The notes under the pieces are model-generated. The model worked only from the letters and a program-made list of their open reading frames with translations. It did no database searches and was not told where the DNA came from. A program made the translations under genes and the position numbers. Shown here one piece after another: positions 8,633 to 17,485 of a DNA stretch of 64,000 bases. How positions within the stretch are numbered: the first letter of the stretch is position 1; every line of letters starts with the position of its first letter. Source of the DNA: Hwanghaeella sp965227365 (GTDB lineage Bacteria > Pseudomonadota > Alphaproteobacteria > UBA8366 > Aestuariispiraceae); assembly GCF_965227365.1 (NCBI RefSeq), contig NZ_OZ245754.1:4774001-4838000 (forward strand), written 5' to 3'.

Positions 8633-9592
8633 TCACGCGGTTTGAGAATTGATCGGCAGATCGAAGCCGTCGCAGCGCAGGCGTCGGACGCGGACAGTAC
8701 GGTCCAGGCGGCCGCTCAAGGCGTTCGAAAGTCCGTCCGAAACGACGTTTTCGCAATGCTGCGCCAGCGCCTTGCGGGATCCGAAGTCTTCCAGCCGCAC
8801 CGGTTCGTGGAAGATCACGTCCACGCCGATCGTGCCCATGCCAAGCGCGCGCCAAAGATGCGGGGCCAGTTCCATGTCTCCGTACCAGGCGTAGAAAGGC
8901 CGCAACATCCGTCCCATCGGCATGCCGTCGAAACGAGTATAGGCGATGGAGATCGGCTGCACTTCCACATGTCCGTGATCCAGCTCGATATTGGCGGCGT
9001 CGAACAGCGCGCTCTTGAAGCGCAGGGCGCGGTTGCCGTCGGAACTGGTGCCTTCCGGAAACAGGATCAGGCTGTCGCCCTTCACCAGCCGATCACGCAG
9101 GACCTCACGCTGGTCGGCGGCGCGGGTGGCCTTGCGCTCGACGAAGACCGTGCGTTGCAGGCGGGCGAGATAACCGAAGATCGGCCAGCCATTGACCTCC
9201 TGCTTGGCGACGAAACACGCATCAAGCAGCGATCCGAGGATGGAGATATCCAGATAGGAGACGTGATTGGCGACAAACAGGACCGGGCGGTCGGAAACTG
9301 GCGTGCCGTGCACGGTCGGCGTCACACCGGCGATACGGCAGGAATCCGTGTGCCAGCGGCGAATAATCGGTTTCGGAAAGCCGATTTGCCGAATGGCGCG
9401 ATAGGGGCTGCAGGCCAGAAGGACGACCATCCAGAACAGCAGGGCGACGATCCGGCTGATCGCCAGCACGGGGCTCGCCTTGGCCGGCCAGGCCCTGACA
9501 TTGTCCAGGACCGGGTCGCGTTCCGATTGGACCTCGGCCCGGTTCTGCCGGACTGCCATCCGCTTCGTCACTGACTGGTTCGCAGTTGTCAT
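8633..9592 (-). CDS. 1-acyl-sn-glycerol-3-phosphate acyltransferase (PlsC/OlsA-like)
   Basis: Membrane-associated acyltransferase of 319 residues. It has a hydrophobic anchor at ~42-62 and the catalytic NH-x4-D motif ANHVSYLD (His110, Asp115), with the glycerophosphate-binding FPEG at 178-181. It lies 37 nt downstream of the OlsB-like gene. OlsA, which O-acylates lyso-ornithine lipid, belongs to this family and is often next to olsB, so an ornithine-lipid role is as likely as phosphatidic-acid synthesis; sequence alone does not decide. The 170-nt gap to miaB shows no gene. Confidence 0.88.
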   Translation of the reverse strand: MTTANQSVTKRMAVRQNRAEVQSERDPVLDNVRAWPAKASPVLAISRIVALLFWMVVLLACSPYRAIRQIGFPKPIIRRWHTDSCRIAGVTPTVHGTPVSDRPVLFVANHVSYLDISILGSLLDACFVAKQEVNGWPIFGYLARLQRTVFVERKATRAADQREVLRDRLVKGDSLILFPEGTSSDGNRALRFKSALFDAANIELDHGHVEVQPISIAYTRFDGMPMGRMLRPFYAWYGDMELAPHLWRALGMGTIGVDVIFHEPVRLEDFGSRKALAQHCENVVSDGLSNALSGRLDRTVRVRRLRCDGFDLPINSQTA

Positions 9593-9629
9593 CGATTTCA
9601 GCCGCTGCAGCGTTTACCCTGTTGGGCGG

Positions 9630-10487
9630 TCATCCGTCCCCGGTATGACGCGCATAATGTTTGAAGTAACGACCGGTGACCTGGTCGGTTTTCACGATGA
9701 CGCAAACATCCGTCGTGTTGAATTGCGGGTCGATCACGGCGCCATCGCCGACGAAACCGCCCAACCGCAAATAACCCTTCACCAGCGGCGGCACCGCGAG
9801 CAGCCCCGCCTTCCGGTCCACCGCGTCGATCGGCAGGACGTTCATGTCCACATAACGGTCCGGCAGAGCTTTCGGGCAAAGCTCCGGCGGCGCCTTGTGA
9901 TAGTGGTACAGATAGGACAGCGGCAGCGCCAAGGTCTCGACATCGGTGCCCGGCAGGCTGGCGCAACCGAACATGATTTCGATATCGTAATGGAAGACGT
10001 AGGCCGCAATGCCGCGCCACAGCAGTTCCATGACCCGGCGCGTGCGATAGCGTTCGTCGACACAGGACCGGCCCAGTTCCAGTATTTCACAGGGCAGGCT
10101 TGTGATCGGCGAAATGTCATATTCGTCGATGGAATAGAACCGACCATGCCGCTCGGCCTGTTCCCGGCGCATCAACCGATAGGTACCGACGACGCTTTCG
10201 GGGCCCGAGCCCAGATCGTGATCAACGACCTGGAGATGGTCTGCGACGGCGTCGAATTCGTCGAAGTCGCGCAACGCGGCCGCCATTTCCGCTGAGGGCT
10301 TGGCGCTCATTTCCTCGTAGAAAATGCGATACCGCAGCGCTTGGGAGGCGAGGATATCCGCTTCGGTGGAACCGATTCTGATTTCCAAGGACCCATTGGT
10401 GAGCGCCGCAAGGCTGGAGGCGAGATCAATCTGCTCGCCTTCGATATGCGCGTGGAACGCAGCGGACTTCATATCTTCACTTTTCAC
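9630..10487 (-). CDS. olsB: L-ornithine N(alpha)-acyltransferase (OlsB-like GNAT)
   Basis: 285-residue GNAT-fold acyltransferase of the hemolysin/OlsB family, which transfers a 3-hydroxyacyl group from acyl-ACP to ornithine in the first step of ornithine-lipid synthesis. Recognisable segments are the ALRYRIFYEEMSA entry, VVGTYRLMRREQA, the EILELGRSCVDERYR core, the LWRGIAAYV helix and FGCASLPGTD. The downstream PlsC-like gene could supply the second acylation. The 230-nt upstream gap separates it from fur and probably carries its promoter. Such lipids often replace phospholipids under phosphate limitation, and a full pst-pho locus lies 20 kb away, but I see no convincing Pho box here. Confidence 0.88.
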   Translation of the reverse strand: MKSEDMKSAAFHAHIEGEQIDLASSLAALTNGSLEIRIGSTEADILASQALRYRIFYEEMSAKPSAEMAAALRDFDEFDAVADHLQVVDHDLGSGPESVVGTYRLMRREQAERHGRFYSIDEYDISPITSLPCEILELGRSCVDERYRTRRVMELLWRGIAAYVFHYDIEIMFGCASLPGTDVETLALPLSYLYHYHKAPPELCPKALPDRYVDMNVLPIDAVDRKAGLLAVPPLVKGYLRLGGFVGDGAVIDPQFNTTDVCVIVKTDQVTGRYFKHYARHTGDG

Positions 10488-10717
10488 AGGCTCAATCTAT
10501 CATGTTAGTTGTTTAAGGCTGCATTGTTACGGCTTGGCGACAAGGATGCGACCGTTTCGTGTCGCCTGCCATGATTCAGCGATAAAACCCGTACATGGGC
10601 CCGAAGCGGCCCCACGTGACGGATAGTCGATCCGTTCTTCCGCACCGCTTGCACCGCAACACCCCCGCGTTGCAATGTCAGTATAGGTGGTCAGGCCACC
10701 GCGCGCCCGCAAGGGCC

Positions 10718-11155
10718 CTATTTCTTGCTCGGCTTGTCCAGCCTGACGCCATAAAGCTCCAGTCGGTGGTCGACGAGACGGTATCCCAACTCCTTCGCAA
10801 CCACCTGCTGCAGCTTTTCAATCTGTTCGTTGGTGAATTCGATCACTTCGCCTGAATCGATATCGATCAGATGATCGTGATGATCCTCCGCCACTTCCTC
10901 GTAACGGGAGCGGCCGTCGCCGAAATCATGCCGTGTCAGAATACCCGACTCTTCAAACAGCCGAACCGTGCGGTAGACGGTCGCGATGCTGATCCGCTCA
11001 TCCAGCGCACTGGCGCGTTGGTGCAGTAGTTCGACATCCGGGTGATCGTCGGATTCCGCGATAACCTGCGCGATCACGCGCCGCTGGCCCGTCATTTTCA
11101 GGCCCTTGTCGACGCAGAGCTGCTCGATGCGGTTCAACTCGTCCGAAGTACTCAT
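10718..11155 (-). CDS. fur: Fur-family transcriptional regulator
   Basis: 145-residue metalloregulator with an N-terminal winged helix (TGQRRVIAQVIAES, then ISIATVYRTVRLFEESGIL) and a C-terminal dimerisation/metal domain with HHDHLIDIDSGEVIEF. It has no C-x2-C zinc pair, as is usual for alphaproteobacterial Fur/Mur proteins. Its place between rimI/tsaB and miaB/phoH is the conserved location of the main fur/mur gene in this class. Whether it senses iron or manganese cannot be read from sequence. Confidence 0.93.
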   Translation of the reverse strand: MSTSDELNRIEQLCVDKGLKMTGQRRVIAQVIAESDDHPDVELLHQRASALDERISIATVYRTVRLFEESGILTRHDFGDGRSRYEEVAEDHHDHLIDIDSGEVIEFTNEQIEKLQQVVAKELGYRLVDHRLELYGVRLDKPSKK

Positions 11156-11374
11156 ATACCACCCTGTCGCCGGTTTGACCCGGCTGCCCCCATGCCTGCG
11201 CGCAGCCTTATTTTCGTGGCGCTCATTTTCGGGCGCTACGCCCTATTCGTCCAGTCCCTAATGCTTGTCCGGCCGCCCGCAGGTGCAGAAAATCCGGCTT
11301 ACCCGGCGGCTTTCCAGAAGCAGCAGCCGGGCGAAGGCCGGATAACGGTTCCCGATGCGCGTTCGCGCCGGCGG

Positions 11375-11800
11375 TCAAAGCCCGGCGCGTGGACGTGTCC
11401 CCAAGCCGATCTTTTTGGCCAACCGGCTGCGCTGCTTGGCGTAGTTCGGCGCGACCATCGGATAGTCCGGCGGCAGATTCCAGCGTTCCCGATACTCCTC
11501 GGGCGTCATGTCATAGGCGGTCTTCAGATGCCGTTTCAGCATCTTCAGTTTTTTGCCGTCTTCCAGGCAGATGATGTAATCCGGCGTGATGGACTTTTTG
11601 ACCGGGATCGCGGGTGACGGACGTCCGTCGCCGCCCATTTCCTCTCCGCCGACCTGATTCAACGATGTATAGACCTGTTCAATCAAACCCGGCAGATCAT
11701 TGACGCTGACCGTGTTGTTCGAGACATGCGCCGCGACGATCCGCGACGTCAGTTCCAACATGTCTACCGAACCGGCACTCTGTTCCCCATAGTCCGACAT
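11375..11800 (-). CDS. MucR/Ros-family transcriptional regulator
   Basis: 141-residue regulator. The N-terminal half (~1-60) is the oligomerisation region; the C-terminal half carries the Ros/MucR DNA-binding fold (YIICLEDGKKLKMLKRHLK onward, then MTPEEYRERWNLP and YPMVAPNYA). Family members bind AT-rich DNA broadly and control exopolysaccharide, motility and cell-cycle genes. Against the MucR C-x2-D...H-x3-H ligand set, Cys78, Asp81 and His91 are present but the last position is Ala95, so a classical zinc site cannot form. The AT-richer 296-nt region upstream is a plausible self-binding site. Confidence 0.92.
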   Translation of the reverse strand: MSDYGEQSAGSVDMLELTSRIVAAHVSNNTVSVNDLPGLIEQVYTSLNQVGGEEMGGDGRPSPAIPVKKSITPDYIICLEDGKKLKMLKRHLKTAYDMTPEEYRERWNLPPDYPMVAPNYAKQRSRLAKKIGLGTRPRAGL

Positions 11801-12096
11801 AGTCGATTAATCCTCATTAACGCCGCCAAGACCAAAGGCGACTAACGTTGTGTCCCCAACTGCGTTGTCCCGGGCTTTTTGTTTATCGACCAACCAAACA
11901 TGCCGGTTTTGTCCGCCGCCGGCTTTTCTTAAGTAAAGGGCCATATTACGGCGGTTTTGAAGGTATTATCCCAACAATAAATTGGTCATCCCAAGTACAT
12001 TGCCAGGGGACTGTAGCAACAATTCTAGAGAGTCTTCAAGAAAAGCTGGACGCTTCATGCGAGTCCCACAAATCGACCGGGTATTCCTGTACCGGA

Positions 12097-12570
12097 TCAA
12101 GTCAAATCGCGCCGTAGAATCAGGGCGTCAATGAAAGCGCCCCCCCGTCTTTTGTAGTAATTCCGCCGTAATCCGACTCTTTCGAACCCTGCGGCTTCGT
12201 AAAGCGCGATAGCGGCCTGATTATCCGCGGCAACTTCCAGGAAAATTTTTTCGGCACCTTTGGACCGGGCGAGCAGCAATAAAAAGTTGATTAATGCCTT
12301 GCCGGCGCCTCGTTGCCGGTACGAAGTCGAGACACCGATGGAAAGGATCTCGGCCTCGTCTGCGGCGGATGACGCTATGAGGTAGCCGACGGGCCGCATG
12401 CCGTCGGATTCCCGGCCTTCCGCCAGAAGTCCCCAGGCGGAAGGCGGCTTCAACAGATCCGAGATGGCGGCAACACCATAGGGCTCGTCGAAGGCGTCTT
12501 CGAACAGGCGGCCCATGGCGTCGATATCGGCCGCGGTGGCAGGCCGTACGACCGGTGTGTCAGTTTCCAT
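12097..12570 (-). CDS. rimI: Ribosomal-protein-alanine N-acetyltransferase (RimI-like GNAT)
   Basis: 157-residue GNAT acetyltransferase. The acetyl-CoA pyrophosphate loop is SYRQRGAGKALI, preceded by the strand EAEILSIGV and followed by KIFLEVAADNQAAIALYEAAGF and VGLRRNYY, a typical RimI ending. It overlaps the 3' end of tsaB by 11 nt, consistent with the common tsaB-rimI pair in which TsaB works in t6A synthesis and RimI is cotranscribed. The true substrate (ribosomal S18 or other) is not decided by sequence. Confidence 0.9.
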   Translation of the reverse strand: METDTPVVRPATAADIDAMGRLFEDAFDEPYGVAAISDLLKPPSAWGLLAEGRESDGMRPVGYLIASSAADEAEILSIGVSTSYRQRGAGKALINFLLLLARSKGAEKIFLEVAADNQAAIALYEAAGFERVGLRRNYYKRRGGAFIDALILRRDLT

Positions 12571-13303
12571 GGTCCGATGGCCCGGAATGTTGTGCCCGCG
12601 CCGGGCCGAGCGGCGAAACGGCGGGTTTAAGGTTCACGTCGGGCGGGCGCAGATAGAGCGGCTTAGGGCCTGGATCAGAGGGGCCGGGGAGTCCATCCCG
12701 AGCGGCACGGGTCATCGCGATGCGCCCCGCCGTCACTGCGCTGTTACCCACGACGGTTGCCGCATTGTGTAGAGGAAAGCCGGCTTTCTCCGCTTCCGCC
12801 ACGAGCCTGGCGGCGCCGTCGCCGGTCACGGGCCATCCGTCCGGCCCGACCCCGGCCGCAGGCAGATAGGTACCGATATCCGCGGCAAGCAAGGCTGCCG
12901 GTTCCGTCAGGGCGTCGCCGCTCAGGTCGAAGGCTTGCAGGTAGAAATCCGACCGTTTCGTTTCCAACGCCACAAGGACCGGACTTTGGCTTCGAAACGA
13001 CGCTGCGGCGACTTCCAAGCAATTCACGCCCAGGATCGGCAGATCCGCGGCCAGCGCAAACCCGCGCGCGGCGGCCAAGCCGATACGGATGCCCGTGAAG
13101 GCACCGGGCCCGACGGTGACGGCGACCGCATCCAACGCGTCCGCCTCCATTGCCGCAGCGGCAAGGCAGTCCGCCAGCATCGGCGCGATTCTCTCGGCAT
13201 GCCCGCGCATCATTGGCTCGGACAGTGAGGCCAGGTCGCGATCGTCGTCGAGTATGGCGGCCGCACAGGCGTTGGCGGCACAATCCAGAACCAGCAGGCG
13301 CAT
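12560..13303 (-). CDS. tsaB: tRNA threonylcarbamoyladenosine biosynthesis protein TsaB
   Basis: 247-residue ASKHA-fold protein, the non-catalytic partner of TsaD in t6A37 formation on ANN-decoding tRNAs. The N-terminus MRLLVLDCAANACAAAI resembles the ASKHA first strand pair, and the family signature GPGAFTGIRIGLAAARG is at ~67-83. As expected for TsaB, the metal-binding histidines of TsaD are absent. It overlaps rimI and is divergent from the polysaccharide deacetylase gene; the 200-nt gap between them must hold both promoters. Confidence 0.93.
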   Translation of the reverse strand: MRLLVLDCAANACAAAILDDDRDLASLSEPMMRGHAERIAPMLADCLAAAAMEADALDAVAVTVGPGAFTGIRIGLAAARGFALAADLPILGVNCLEVAAASFRSQSPVLVALETKRSDFYLQAFDLSGDALTEPAALLAADIGTYLPAAGVGPDGWPVTGDGAARLVAEAEKAGFPLHNAATVVGNSAVTAGRIAMTRAARDGLPGPSDPGPKPLYLRPPDVNLKPAVSPLGPARAQHSGPSDHGN

Positions 13304-13505
13304 TTGTTTCCGTAGGCTTCTTTCGTTGTTGGAATTCCGCCGGGACAGCCGCCGTCCGGCGGGCGGACAGTGACCGATCGGCCCTAGCCAGACAAGATGC
13401 GGGCGAGTGCGATCTGCAGAATTAGCTGCAAATGCGGGATGAAATGACGGTCAAATGTCAGGATTCACTTGACTGAAAACCGATAATTGCCCTTCCCTCC
13501 GTTTC

Positions 13506-14603
13506 ATGGAGAGGGTCATTTTTTACTTTGAGCAGACTTGCCGCCGCATTTCCCGGCCATGGCGAGCCCGGGGCCGGCTTGCCTGTATGCTTGCCATACT
13601 TGCTGGATTTCTTGCCGCGACGCCGAGTGTCGCATTGTCTCCCGCCTGGGCGGCAAATTCAGGCGTTGTGATCATGTATCACCGGTTTGGTGAGGCTGCC
13701 TTTCCGTCAACGAGCGTTTCGGTCGAGCAGTTGGACGAACATATCCGCGAACTGCAGTCGGGCAGCTACACGGTGATGCCGCTGGCCGAGATGATCGACG
13801 CCCTTCGCGCCGGAACACCGTTACCGGACCGGGCCGTCGCGATCACGATCGATGACGCTTATCGCTCGGTTTACGATGTCGCCTGGCCGAAATTCAGGGA
13901 GGCCGGGCTGCCTTTCACTGTTTTCGTATCGACCGGCGGTGTGGATAGCGGTGCGCCCGGGATCATGACCTGGGATCATCTCAGGGAAATGCAGAAAGGC
14001 GGGGCCGCGATCGAGGCGCATACGGTCAGCCATTTGCATATGGTCGACGCGGATATCGAGGAAAATCGAAACGAGGTCATGGAATCGACCCTGCGGATCG
14101 CGAGCGAGATCGGCGTCAAACCGCGATTCTTCGCTTATCCGTATGGTGAGGCGAGCGACGCGGTGAAAGGCGTCGTTTCCGCGGCGGGGTTCGACGTGGC
14201 CTTCGGGCAGCAATCCGGGCCGCTCTATCCTCAAGCGGACATGCTGTATCTGCCGCGGTTCCCGATCAATATGTCCTTCGGCGGCGCGGATCGGTTCCGG
14301 CAGGTGATCAACACGCTTCCGCTGGCCTTGACCGATGTGCTGCCCGCCAACCCGACATTGGAAAAGAATCCACCCAATTTCGGCTTCACCTTGCCGGCGA
14401 AACGAGGCGAAGCGGATGGCATTGCCTGCTACCATTCCTCTTTCGGCCGTCTGACGGAAATGGAAAAGCTGGGCGACAGCCGGATCGAAATCCGATTCGC
14501 CGAGCCGTTTCCGGAAGGGCGCAATCGGATCAACTGCACGGCTCCCGGGCCGAATGGCAGATGGCGCTGGTTTGGCATGCAGTATTACGTGGCGGCACCG
14601 TGA
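13506..14603 (+). CDS. Secreted polysaccharide deacetylase (NodB homology domain)
   Basis: 365 residues as drawn. Translation may instead begin at internal Met28, which directly precedes a signal-peptide core (LAILAGFLAATPSVA) with likely cleavage after AWA near residue 50. The NodB domain has TIDDAY (metal/catalytic Asp pair), the H-x3-H metal site in AHTVSHLHM, and FAYPYGE. After the catalytic domain, ~100 residues form a separate C-terminal module with two cysteines (GIACYHSS, RINCTAPG) that could form a disulfide in the periplasm. A close bidirectional terminator follows. Probable role: de-N-acetylation of a cell-wall or extracellular glycan. Confidence 0.87.
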   Translation: MERVIFYFEQTCRRISRPWRARGRLACMLAILAGFLAATPSVALSPAWAANSGVVIMYHRFGEAAFPSTSVSVEQLDEHIRELQSGSYTVMPLAEMIDALRAGTPLPDRAVAITIDDAYRSVYDVAWPKFREAGLPFTVFVSTGGVDSGAPGIMTWDHLREMQKGGAAIEAHTVSHLHMVDADIEENRNEVMESTLRIASEIGVKPRFFAYPYGEASDAVKGVVSAAGFDVAFGQQSGPLYPQADMLYLPRFPINMSFGGADRFRQVINTLPLALTDVLPANPTLEKNPPNFGFTLPAKRGEADGIACYHSSFGRLTEMEKLGDSRIEIRFAEPFPEGRNRINCTAPGPNGRWRWFGMQYYVAAP

Positions 14604-14638
14604 CCGGCGCGTGGCGCTCTGGCTTGATACGGAAATGA

Positions 14639-14663
14639 AAATGGGGGCGGACGCCCCCATTTC
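14639..14663 (+). terminator. Bidirectional terminator between deacetylase and glucosaminidase genes
   Basis: ATGGGGGC (14641-14648), loop GGAC, GCCCCCAT (14653-14660), flanked by A-rich sequence on the left and TT on the right, so it can serve both convergent genes. Confidence 0.7.
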
Positions 14664-14719
14664 CTATTCAGCCCCATTTTCCAATCGGACGGTCGGTGTA
14701 CCCTCCGTACTTTGACTGG

Positions 14720-15703
14720 TCAGGCGCGCGGGCCAACCCGCGGCCGGGTCTCCGCAAGGCGTGCACGGTCGAAATGGGTCAGTTTGTTGACCCGGATGAT
14801 GCTCTGCACCAGACCGACATATTCCTGGCCCTTTTCCGAGTAGGAATCGAGCGTGCCTGCGAGGATCATGCTGTCGAGCGGTTTCTGCTGCGTGCGCAAT
14901 TTCTCCCGCGCCAAGCGCAAGCCCTTGTAGGCGCGGTGGGTGTTCAGATTGCGGAGGTAGGACGCGACACTATCGATCGGCGCGTGGAAGGCGCGGATCT
15001 TATGCGTCTTTCCCTCTTCCCGATCCTTCGGAACGATGCCTTCGAACTGGTCCGTGGTCCATTGACCGAACAGGGCATTGCCCTTGCGGGCGAAACGGGA
15101 TGTACCCCAACCGCTTTCGATCGCCGCCTGGGCGAGCGCCAGAGACGGCGGAACCACGTCCATGCGCCGCAGCAGGGTTTGGAAATCGCCGAACTCGGTC
15201 TTGTATTCCTTGAAGCGATCGGTGAGCCAGGCCTGTTCCCGATCGGAAAGGGTGGCGCCCGCTTCGACACGGTCCTGCATCGACAGTGCCCGCGCCCGGT
15301 CTGTGCGAATCGATTCATTGATTACCAGAACCATCGGCAGCACCATCCGTACGAAGGTGGCCTTCTTTCGGTCCACTTGCTCGATGGTCGCCATGTCCTT
15401 CGGGATTGCGTCCGGCAGCACTCGCGGCACCACCGTTTCACCGGCCCGGATCTTGGACAGGTCGTAACCGATGCTGTCGAACCGCGCGATCAGCCGATCG
15501 ACCGTTGCCGCGGCGACATCCACCGGGGCTTTCGGCAATGACGGCGGCGTTACCCGAACAACGGCCACTGCTTGAGGTTTTGCGACCTTGGTCTGAAGGC
15601 CTTCCGGCGGATTCAGGACCAAAATGGCGGCCAGTACCGCGCCAGAGGCAATCATGTACCATGACGCCCGGCCCGACATGGCCGATTTGAAGATATCTTT
15701 CAT
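14720..15703 (-). CDS. Bax-like N-acetylglucosaminidase domain protein
   Basis: 327 residues from the ATG at 15703 (MKDIFKSAMSGRASW), preceded by GAGGG. A single N-terminal membrane segment (~15-33) anchors it; the C-terminal half is a glucosaminidase (Bax/LYZ2-type) fold with the catalytic Glu in SLALAQAAIESGWGTSRFA and the conserved NALFGQW and VASYLRNLNTHRAYKGLR segments. Probably a periplasmic peptidoglycan hydrolase. The reading frame stays open for another ~148 codons upstream, but that part is Arg/Pro-rich and looks like non-coding high-GC sequence. Confidence 0.86.
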   Translation of the reverse strand: MKDIFKSAMSGRASWYMIASGAVLAAILVLNPPEGLQTKVAKPQAVAVVRVTPPSLPKAPVDVAAATVDRLIARFDSIGYDLSKIRAGETVVPRVLPDAIPKDMATIEQVDRKKATFVRMVLPMVLVINESIRTDRARALSMQDRVEAGATLSDREQAWLTDRFKEYKTEFGDFQTLLRRMDVVPPSLALAQAAIESGWGTSRFARKGNALFGQWTTDQFEGIVPKDREEGKTHKIRAFHAPIDSVASYLRNLNTHRAYKGLRLAREKLRTQQKPLDSMILAGTLDSYSEKGQEYVGLVQSIIRVNKLTHFDRARLAETRPRVGPRA

Positions 15704-16037
15704 ACCACCCTCGCCTACTCTCTTAGACAGACCGTTCGCCGTTTTTGTGGCGAAATTGCGGTCCTGGACGCTCCACCAGTCGGCTCCTCTTCCGACAGGC
15801 CCCTCCGGGCGTCCCCTATTTTCAGTACCTGACCGCGACCACTCCCCAGTTTGCCGCGGGTACTCGGGAAGCCGCCTGTGGCTCGGCGTCCCGTGATGGC
15901 CCCGGCTCGAAAGCCAGAGGGCGCAACTCATCAATGTTTTTGCCAGGGTCTTGGTTGCGGGCGTTCTCGCCGGGCAACTGCTGGAATATGTCTCGATTCG
16001 CTTTCTGCGAATGGCCCGATCAGGGCACAGCGGCGCT
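15704..16037. other. Gene-free interval upstream of the Bax-like gene
   Basis: 334 nt between the Bax-like start and the Nfu-type stop. I see no credible gene. A small perfect inverted repeat TTCGCC-8 nt-GGCGAA (15735-15754) is the only structure noticed; it is probably part of the 5' region of the Bax-like gene. Confidence 0.5.
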
Positions 16038-16595
16038 TTAAACGGCCGCCCGGACTTCCGACACTTCCGGAATGTAGTGTCGGAGCATATTCTCAATCCC
16101 CATCTTAAGCGTCGCCGTGCTGCTGGGACAACCCGCGCACGCGCCACGCATCGTCAAGTAAACAACGCCCTGTTCGAACCCGTGGAAGACGATGTCGCCG
16201 CCATCTTGAGCAACGGCGGGACGGACACGGGTGTCCAACAGTTCTTTGATCTGGCGGACAATCTCATTGTCCTCTTGATCAAAAACAGGTTCCGGCGCAG
16301 CGGCTGTTTCGTACAAGACGGGCCGGCCGGCCGTGAAGTGTTCCATGATCGTGCCGAGAACGGCGGGCTTCAGTTCATACCACTCGACCGTATCGGCCTT
16401 GGTGATCGTGATGAAGTCGTTGCCGAAAAACACAGCGCGCACGCCGTCGACCTGAAACAGACGCTCGGCCAAGGGGGATTCACCATCGGCGGCCTCGGCC
16501 GTGGCGTAATCCAGGGTCCCCTCTTCCATCACCTGCTTTCCAGGGATGAATTTCAGGGTCGCCGGATTCGGTGTTTGTTCGGTTTGGATAAACAT
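16038..16595 (-). CDS. Nfu-type iron-sulfur cluster scaffold protein
   Basis: 185 residues in two domains: an N-terminal Nfu_N domain (MFIQTEQTPNPATLKFIPG, a signature opening) and a C-terminal NifU-like domain with the cluster-binding C-x2-C in RGACAGCPSSTATLK. It delivers [4Fe-4S] clusters to apoproteins in the cytoplasm. The radical SAM enzymes MiaB and RlmN encoded in this window are plausible clients, but that is inference. It lies in the conserved tsaB-nfu-usp-trpS neighbourhood. Confidence 0.95.
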   Translation of the reverse strand: MFIQTEQTPNPATLKFIPGKQVMEEGTLDYATAEAADGESPLAERLFQVDGVRAVFFGNDFITITKADTVEWYELKPAVLGTIMEHFTAGRPVLYETAAAPEPVFDQEDNEIVRQIKELLDTRVRPAVAQDGGDIVFHGFEQGVVYLTMRGACAGCPSSTATLKMGIENMLRHYIPEVSEVRAAV

Positions 16596-16786
16596 TACCT
16601 AAAATCCCACCTATCTCTCGAAAGGGAAGATGGTTTAGGAATCGTTAAGGTTCAACCCCTGTTCTGTTGCGGATGGGCGACACAAGACCTGTGACAGCCT
16701 GTGGATAACCGCCAAAGACTACTATTTTACCACATTTGAGTCTTGCCGCAGGCCGCTGCTTCAAGGGCGGGACATGGCCGGTGGGG

Positions 16787-17314
16787 TCAGGTAATCGCGT
16801 CCAACTCGTCATCGGACAGGCAGCCGGGAACGATGGTGATCGGTATCCGAAGGTTGCTCAGTTCCTTGCCGGTCAAATGGCTGACGACGGGCCCCGGGCC
16901 CTCCGAACTGGTGCTCGCGGCCAGGACGAGAATCGAAATCGTCTTGTCTTCCTTGAGGACCGCGGCGACCTGTTGCGCCTCGTCACCTTCACGCACGATC
17001 AGGATGGCCGGCTCACCGGTCGAGCGATTGACCTCGGCGGCATATTTCTGAAGCAAGGCCTCGCCCTGTTCGCGGCTTTCTTCCCGCATCAAGGTCTCGA
17101 CGCCCAGCCAATGGACGAACTCGGTCGGTTGAACCACATGCAGCAAGGCAACGCGGCCGCCGGTCTTCTTCGCGCGCTTGCAGGCGAATTTAAGGGCGAC
17201 GGGCATTTCTTCCGATTCGTCGACAACGACGAGGAAGACCCGCTCCGGTCCCGGTGCCCCATTGCCGCCGCCCGATGACGGGCGGCCTGCGTTATCGCTG
17301 TCCATCTGGGTCAT
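16787..17314 (-). CDS. Universal stress protein (UspA family)
   Basis: About 175 residues from MTQMDSD (17314); an in-frame start at 17338 adds eight residues. After a Gly/Ser-rich N-terminal tail (~1-22) comes one Usp domain: RVFLVVVDESEEMPVALKFA, VALLHVV, and a C-terminal SNLRIPITIVPG strand. The segment corresponding to the usual ATP-binding G-x2-G-x9-GS(T) motif is poorly conserved (ASTSSEGPGPVVSHLTGKEL), so this may be a non-ATP-binding type. Function is unknown beyond family membership. It is divergent in sequence but conserved in place next to the Nfu-type gene. Confidence 0.85.
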   Translation of the reverse strand: MTQMDSDNAGRPSSGGGNGAPGPERVFLVVVDESEEMPVALKFACKRAKKTGGRVALLHVVQPTEFVHWLGVETLMREESREQGEALLQKYAAEVNRSTGEPAILIVREGDEAQQVAAVLKEDKTISILVLAASTSSEGPGPVVSHLTGKELSNLRIPITIVPGCLSDDELDAIT

Positions 17315-17485
17315 GCGACCCTTCCTTGCCCCATTCACGAACTTCCATTCCAGCGCATTTTACGCCGCCGAAAGTTTCTCATGTCAGGATTAATTTACCA
17401 GCGCAGGGAAACTGCGCAATGGAAAGTGGATTGCGCGCGCCGGCCGGTCGATATCGGGCGCGCGGCGGACGCGCGGTGCCTCATC

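Noticed and set aside
16700..16708. Perfect DnaA-box-like nonamer TGTGGATAA
   Set aside because: A single box in a 190-nt gap without clustered boxes or an AT-rich unwinding element; not enough for an origin or a claim of DnaA control.
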